Assembly (NCBI GenBank): GCA_013399855.1
Contig: VXAY01002200.1
Span: 566,561-630,560 of the forward strand
Origin: Oxyruncus cristatus
Taxonomy: Eukaryota > Chordata > Aves > Passeriformes > Cotingidae
DNA: 64,000 nt
Reading direction: 5' to 3'
In this document: in pieces, positions 57,573 through 64,000 of the stretch
How the letters are laid out: each line of letters begins with the position of its first letter
How positions within the stretch are numbered: position 1 is the first letter of the stretch
The notes under the pieces: model-generated
What the model was told of the DNA's origin: nothing
The model's database searches: none
The model's input: the letters and a program-made list of their open reading frames with translations, nothing else
Program-made: the position numbers and the translations under genes

Positions 57573-58971
57573 ACATCTAAATCCCTCTGAAGTCTCAGCA
57601 TCTGGTCCAAATCAGAAGTCTTGAACCTGTTGAGGTAAGTCATCTTCCCTTCCTCTGTATTCAAGGATGTAGGGACTGAGTTAGTTGACCGTCAACCCAA
57701 GTTGATGGTCAGCTTAGGAAACTTGGTTCATAAAGAATGATGAAAAAGCCACAACACTTTTTGCACCTGCACGTAGTCCTGGGGTGACATTCAATTATTG
57801 TACTCCAATATTTTTTTACAGCTGTTGTTTAAACAACAGGTCTTTCCCTGACGATGGTAATCAGAAGGGAAATGTCACTGCAAATACATCCCAGAGGAAA
57901 AGAGTGAGTTGAGTGAAACCACGGTGTGCTCAGCCTTGGCTATATTCAGACTAATAAAACTTTTGCCTCCGGATGTTAGATCAGATAATAGCACATAGAC
58001 AGACAAGCCATATTGCCTAGAATAAATCCTTCAGTAATGGGTGCATTAAAAATACAATAGACAGATTAGATGGATTTATCCATCTATTTCAGACAGTAAG
58101 AAAAAGTAGGTAGCTGAGGAACTGTTGAGGCAAGAAAATAAATAGACACTGAACTTCCTTGAATACTGGATCAGCATCTATGGAGAACAGCACTGAGGAA
58201 GACTCTTGCCAGACTGACTCTGGACCCGGATTTGTCCTGAGTTTCTATGGGACAAATCTTTGAAGCCCTGTTGATTATTCTGTTTCAATATGAACGTCAC
58301 TAAAACGCCCCTTTTGGTTACAAGTTCTATTTGAAGGAATCTCATTTGTTCAGGGACCAGTTCTTCCAGGTTTGTGGTCCAGGAGTTGCTCCTAACTGTC
58401 ACTCTAATTCATTGAAAGCAATGACAGCACCCCTTCATCTTTCTCTTTCCCCTGTATCCCACAGGACACAATATCCTCCAGTGTCAAAGCAGAGGTTTTG
58501 AGTAAACAAGATATGGCAGTACTGACTCCCTACCCTCGCCTTCCCATCAGCCTGGAGTTAAATATTGCCCTCTAAATACTCCAGAGAGCCACCTCTGTGC
58601 TGTGCTTGTTCACAGCTGGTCTGCCTTGATCAGGGGGTTCTCAAATACAGAATGGAGTCTGGCACTGGATTTTGGCAGCTTTGTTCATGATTTCTGTTTT
58701 CTCCTTCCTTTTTCTGTAACAGCTTTCTCCAATGCTTTCCAGAAAAGATGCAGATTGGGGTTGGTTGCTGCTCTTCACATTAAACTGTACATGGTTCAGA
58801 GGAAGGACTGTGGCTTTTTTTTCTTGGGTTGTTTATATATATATCATACACAGTAGTATCTATAGGTGTAGACAACTATAAAGTAAAATGAAAGTTGATG
58901 GTAAAAATAACATATTTCTGCTTCTATGTCCCATTTTTCAATCTACTCTTAAATAATCCTCTTCTGGGAAA

Positions 58972-58990
58972 AATAATAATAATAATAATA
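58972..58990. repeat. (AAT)6 microsatellite
   Basis: Six AAT units followed by an A run. Confidence 0.9.
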
Positions 58991-60209
58991 AAAAAGCCTG
59001 AAGGGGATGTGATTTCTATGTTAAAATCACGTATACCTCCACTGACTAATCACTCAGGGGTTTGTGCTGGAACTCTTGTCTCACACTGTTGTTTTCCTCT
59101 GAAGGTTTATTGTGGTCTCAGACTATGCAGTTAAACTTCTTCTGTTTTAATAAGCTGCTGCACCTTTGCCCAAGGCTGTGATTGAGTATGTGGGCAGTCA
59201 CTGTGGTTCAGCTGACACTTGGAAACTTATTATGCTGTGTTAACTTGATTTTGAATTTGCACCTTGGGGGGTTATTTAACTGAAATACTCATTTTTATGG
59301 TGCCAAATTGAATCAAAAGCTCCAAATTTTACTCAAGACAAGAAAAATCCAAACCTGTGGAAATTCCAGCACAAACAGGATTGACAGTGCTAGGCAGTAG
59401 GTAGGAATGCTTTCAAAATCTGTGAGGGTTCTATTGTAACTGTTGGCAAACCACGCCTGAATGTGAAGCTCGTATAGGATTAGGAGATAAGAAATGTTAT
59501 TAGAATTTCGTGTTATGTGGCACATACTTAACAGCAGTTCTGTGCCATCCCAGCTTTACCTACCAAAGACAGTTTCAATGATTTCCTTGGTGCCCAAAAC
59601 TGCTTGCCGGAGGACCAAGGTGTATAAGGAGGGTAAGTGGTCAGGGTGTGGAAGAATTTCTAAAGGATCTTTGGTACCAGTCACTGATGACAAAATGTCT
59701 CTGGTCTGGTCTGGTCTGACTGTTTTAATGCTCTCCATGAGCATTTTCCCTGACTGGATGGCAGGTCATGATCACCGTGAGAAGGGTTCAGGTCTGATGG
59801 CACAGCTCCACTGATGAAAGATTCAGACCCAAATGCCCATGCTGCATATTGACGATTCCAGCTACTGAAAATATGAGATGTTTTTTAGAGATTATAAATG
59901 TGTTTTTCTTCCAGTAGTGACACCTTTGAAATGACCACTTTTTTTTTTAACCAAAAATATCACCATCACTGCTCTAACCTTTGTATCCCCTTACTTTGTA
60001 AAGTGTGACTCTCAACAGTATGGAACAAATAAAAACACAAATCCAGGATGTTGTCTGCTTGGTCAAGGGCCATAATAGACTCACAAGTCTTTGGCTTAGT
60101 TAAGGAAGTGTCATAAAAAATCCACTGTGGCAGCAAAGGCTATAGCTAGAACTATAAATATTCTCAAAACCAGCACTGTAATTATTTCTGGCTGTTAAAC
60201 ACTCTTCCT

Positions 60210-60226
60210 CCCCCCCCCCCCCCCCN
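60210..60226. repeat. C16 homopolymer ending in an ambiguous base
   Basis: Sixteen C followed by N at 60226 and then ACCG. The true length is not resolved by the assembly. Confidence 0.95.
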
Positions 60227-60243
60227 ACCGATTTCCCAACAAT

Positions 60244-60297
60244 TAAAAAAAAAAGAAAAAAAAAAAAGAAAAAAAAAGAGAAAAGATAAAAAAAAGA
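60244..60297. repeat. A-rich low-complexity tract with scattered G
   Basis: Runs of A broken by single G bases, 18 bp downstream of the C16/N run. Confidence 0.9.
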
Positions 60298-63200
60298 GAG
60301 CAGTTATAACTGTTAACATTTTGATGACAGATCTCCATCATTAGAATAGGCCATGCAGACATAAAAACCAGACGGGTTAGATAGGGAGGGTGGGAATAGT
60401 TTTCAGCCGCAAGGCTAGAATAGACATGGTCCTTCCCCCAGGCAGTCTGAGGTGAGGCTGCAGCATCCTTTGGCTCCTTCTCCCTTTAATCTGCCCCTGA
60501 GAGATAATATTTTCCCTTCCCCCAATGCACTTTTAATCTGAAAAGTGAGTGGGTGAAGCAGCAGTGGAACGTTCAGGGCAGATGAATTAATAGTGGCAAG
60601 GGCATGTTTTCACGTATGTTAACCTATGTGTACAGTTTGTAGGAGTAATAAGTCAGTCTCTGCCTAGTGGGACAGAGGGTTTTAAAGACATCATGGTTGA
60701 GCTGGGAGAAAGCTTGAATACAGGGCAAGAAGGTGGAGGTTGTACAGGGAGTTCACATTCCAGCAGTTCTTGTAGAATCTATTATTAGACTTCTGTCTTG
60801 TCTAAAAATGTTAAAAATAAAATGTGCTGCCTGGTACAGAATGGTGTGCAGCAAAAGATTAATTATGCTGCTTTGGATTTAATTTTGGTATACTTACACA
60901 CTCTGTTCTTATGTGAGAGTAGATTTTTACCCTACAAAAGAGAAATGTGGGGTCTCTTAAAGCTTAAAATATTTTGATCTCTCATGCAACCTGGTGCTTG
61001 AAGGGTGGATATGGAAAATTCATTTGTGTTCTATAAAACCACTTTTCTCAGATGTTTATGAGGAAAACAGCATTGCACCACATCATGATGTGAAGGTAGC
61101 TGGACTAGGCAAGTGTCTGGAAGGGACTGCCACAGTTTCCTGATGATTTGAAGTACCTGGGAACCTATTGTCTCTGATTATCAGCTGATGTAAATCATCA
61201 GCATTTCTCTGACTTTATAATAAAGTTAACCTGATTTCAGTGAGGATTTGTCCATTTGCATTCACAGTATTCATTAGATGCCAATATCTGATGAATAACA
61301 CTAAAAAAATCCCTGTCAGACCTCAGGCAACAATAGTTGAGAGGACACTAACATTGATAGGATACACCTCAACATTTAGAAAATATCCTAATAAATTAGA
61401 AAAGAAAACACAAGGCATGGAGGCTGGAAAAATCTCAGAATGTGTTTACATGCGCCTTTAATGCAGTGCCATTTCATTACATTGCCAAAATTAATCACTG
61501 TCTTCAGCTCCTGTCTTGGCTTCTTATTTACTGCTAACTTGATCTCCTTGGTGAGACTTTATTGCTCCCAATCATCATGCTCTTTTAACATAAGACCTGA
61601 TACAGATTGCAAAGAAATGAATAATGTAGGGACTGAGAAAATAAGAACTTAAGGGTCACATGTGACTGTCAAATGTAACACCTATTCCATTAAATACATA
61701 GTGTATGCTCAGATCCTTATGTATGAAATAACTGGATTATGTGTTGTTAAATACCAAGACGAGCAAGCACAGATGTAATGGCTAAGTGATGCTCTTTATC
61801 AAAACAACAATCTGAAGAAGACAGTAGTCTGCCCTCAAGACCTCCTCCAAACGTGTTACCAACAGTGCTGCCAGCCTGGCACTTCGTTGGAATCCAGCTG
61901 TTCCACCTACAAACGGCATGGAGTTGGTTTAGGTTTGAGAAAAGCATTTATTGTGGTACATGGGAGAACTGAATGAGCTCTCTTTTGTTCATGACATTGA
62001 TTTGGTTTGTATTAGGCCTCCGAGGTGCTGTATAACAATAAAATACACTTTACTGTGCTAAACCTCTTCCCTCTCATGATTTTTTTTTTTTTCCCCCTTC
62101 ATTGTCATTTTAAAAGGATGGAGACTGTAATTACTCTGTGAATACAGTGTCTAGCATGAAGCCCTGACCCTAGCTGCATCCTTTGAACTGCAGCCCATGT
62201 GTCTTAGAGGATTCCGTTAATGAAATGCTAGGACGTAATAATGGCACATACCCCAAATGTCACTCCTTCCTCAATCTTTGGAAGATCAGACTAAGTCCAG
62301 CTCATTTAAATCATCAACCTCACCCCCTCATGAAATTAACAAGAATTCAAAATTCTCTGAAGTATTTTGAAATAGACTGTGCATGGAGAAAATGTGCCAG
62401 TTGCTTCTGCATGTCTTGACTAGATATATCAGACCGGTAAGAAAAGTGCTCACACACAAGGAGGAAGAGATATAATGAATGAAAGCCATATGGCTGAATC
62501 CTTCAGAAAATATCCTCCAGTGCATCAACGAGAAAGTGGGAGTTATCCTGGCTTAGACAGAGAGCCTGTTCTGATATCACAAAAGAATGGCTAATGATAT
62601 TTAATCACTTTCTTTCCCCACGTCAGCACTACTCCCTCAAAAACTTCATTGCCTCTGATTAGCAGCAACACACTTTAATCGGCTGGTGATGATGAGCCCC
62701 TGTTTGACATAAATAGGTGCAGCTCCAAATAGCAGAGAGCTTGTTTGCTATTCTTTATGCATAGCACAATAAGGACTGTGTGTGGGACTGAGTTTAGAAC
62801 ACTGTTGAGTTAGGTACTAGAAATGTAGTGTAATAAAAGAAAATTCTCTGTCCTGGAGGACAGACTTACCTAAGAAAGCTCAAACAGAAGTATATTTCAA
62901 TGTTAGAGATTAAAGAGAAGGTATGGAGGTAGATCCTTGAAGCCTTAGCTGTGTCCTTTGTGCCCTGCTCATAGTCAGTTTGTAGGCATTATGCTCTTCT
63001 TCTGCACATGCTTTGAGATCCTTCAAAGACAGTCTGTGGAGGAGGGCCAGTGAAAATTGTCACGTTGCAGGTTTTAAAGGGAGGGCACAACTTGAGAGAC
63101 TGTTACAGTGTGAGCCACCTGATACCAATCTTGGAAGATGTATTTTGGAATGATAGGTAGCAGCAATCAGGTCTTGCAAGGGCATATAATTATTGTGTAA

Positions 63201-64000
63201 TAATTTCCCATTTGTCATACAGGGTTACATGCTTTCATAAGGTGTGGAGTTGCTTTTTACACAGCAACCACATAGCCTGGGGCACCTGATCCTGAGTGAA
63301 ATTGCTGCACTGTGGAATACAGTGATCTCTGAGTAGACAAACACTTCATTTCTGTTACCATGTGACAATGTTTTTCACTGTCTATGTATCTTAGGTCTCA
63401 GAAGGCTCACGGAGATGCTAATGTTGCCCTTTCATTCTGCAAGTGAACTCCAATGGGAAAAGTTGGTGTCCCACAGTTGGACATTTTAGCTGTTGACTGG
63501 AACACAGGGACAATGGTAGTTCAGAGTTCCACAAGCAGCAGATCAATGAAGAGGCCTTTGATTGATCCATGATACTTCCTTCTCCTTTTTGTTTGTCCTG
63601 GAAAAGACAACAGATATTACAGATGGTCAAGAGCTGCATGGGTGACTGTGCAGCCAACACTTCTTTAAGAAACAAGCTGAAATGAATGCCACATCCTTCT
63701 GATGTTGGTGGACTGAAAAAGTGGGTTTCCAGGATACATGCAACCTCAACACCTGTTTTGTACAGGCCTCTTGTAAAAAGTTTTTTCCATTAAGAACTCT
63801 ACCCCGATATTATATGTGGGTGATGCTGGACAAAATCATAAACGTAGAATTGTCAATCACCAAAATGCATTCAAAAATTCACATAAGCCTTGTTTCCTGC
63901 AAAAAGCAAGAAAAGCAAAAATATCTAAATAATATGTGAAGTTGTTTCAAGTCTTCTTGGAAAACTTGAACCAATTCAAGTGTTTCAACAAAGAAAGAGG

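Larger units (their letters stand above)
57573..64000. other. Unique-looking non-coding sequence, 6.4 kb
   Basis: No gene or mobile element is recognised. It includes (AAT)6 at 58972-58990, three CTGGT units near 59700, a C16 run with an N at 60210-60226 and an A-rich tract at 60244-60297. Frames stay at or below 106 codons with no known domain. Confidence 0.4.

Noticed and set aside
1..64000. CRISPR arrays, operons, phage genes, tRNA or rRNA genes
   Set aside because: None is seen. The tandem repeats are simple microsatellites without spacers, and the repeat content is that of a bird chromosome.

Overview
This window is non-coding chromosomal DNA from a bird. The assignment rests on the many CR1 (chicken repeat 1) LINE copies, several still carrying the avian CR1 3' octamer tail (ATTCTRTG-type repeats), and on one avian-type endogenous retroviral solo LTR. 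The species cannot be named. I found no exon of a host protein-coding gene, no tRNA or rRNA, no CRISPR array and no bacterial or phage gene. Nearly all short open frames look like chance frames or shadows of CR1 coding sequence. The window could be intergenic or lie inside a large intron; the sequence alone does not decide this.

Layout. 0-3.3 kb: solo LTR (488-910), two CR1 3' ends, and an old CR1 endonuclease fragment (2785-3250). 7.5-8.1 kb: a fairly young 5'-truncated CR1. 10.1-10.9 kb: two very old CR1 fragments in opposite orientation. 18.9-20.3 kb: a CR1 3' end, a 9-bp tandem repeat and an ancient CR1 with a recognisable reverse transcriptase (RT) active-site box. 27.1-28.8 kb: an antisense CR1 with endonuclease and 3' end, but with the RT core deleted and a small inverted block at the junction. 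30.8-32.2 kb: two antisense CR1 3' ends. 32.85-35.36 kb: the most complete element, a sense CR1 keeping the C-terminal half of the ORF1 esterase, interrupted in its endonuclease by an antisense CR1. 35.4 kb: (TTTTA)19. 45.3-47.3 kb: an ancient sense CR1 split by a younger antisense CR1, which carries an (AGAAT)12 tail and contains a 212-bp assembly gap. 47.95-48.12 kb: a long (CTTTT)n array. 56.8-57.6 kb: two more CR1 fragments. The rest is apparently single-copy AT-rich sequence.

Nothing here works together as a gene system. The interest lies in the layered history of CR1 insertions: at least five different 3'-end types, two antisense nested insertions whose empty sites can be read, an internal inversion, and microsatellites, one of which is joined to a CR1 tail. 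I found no sign of an undescribed functional system. Family assignments come from recognition, not from a database search.
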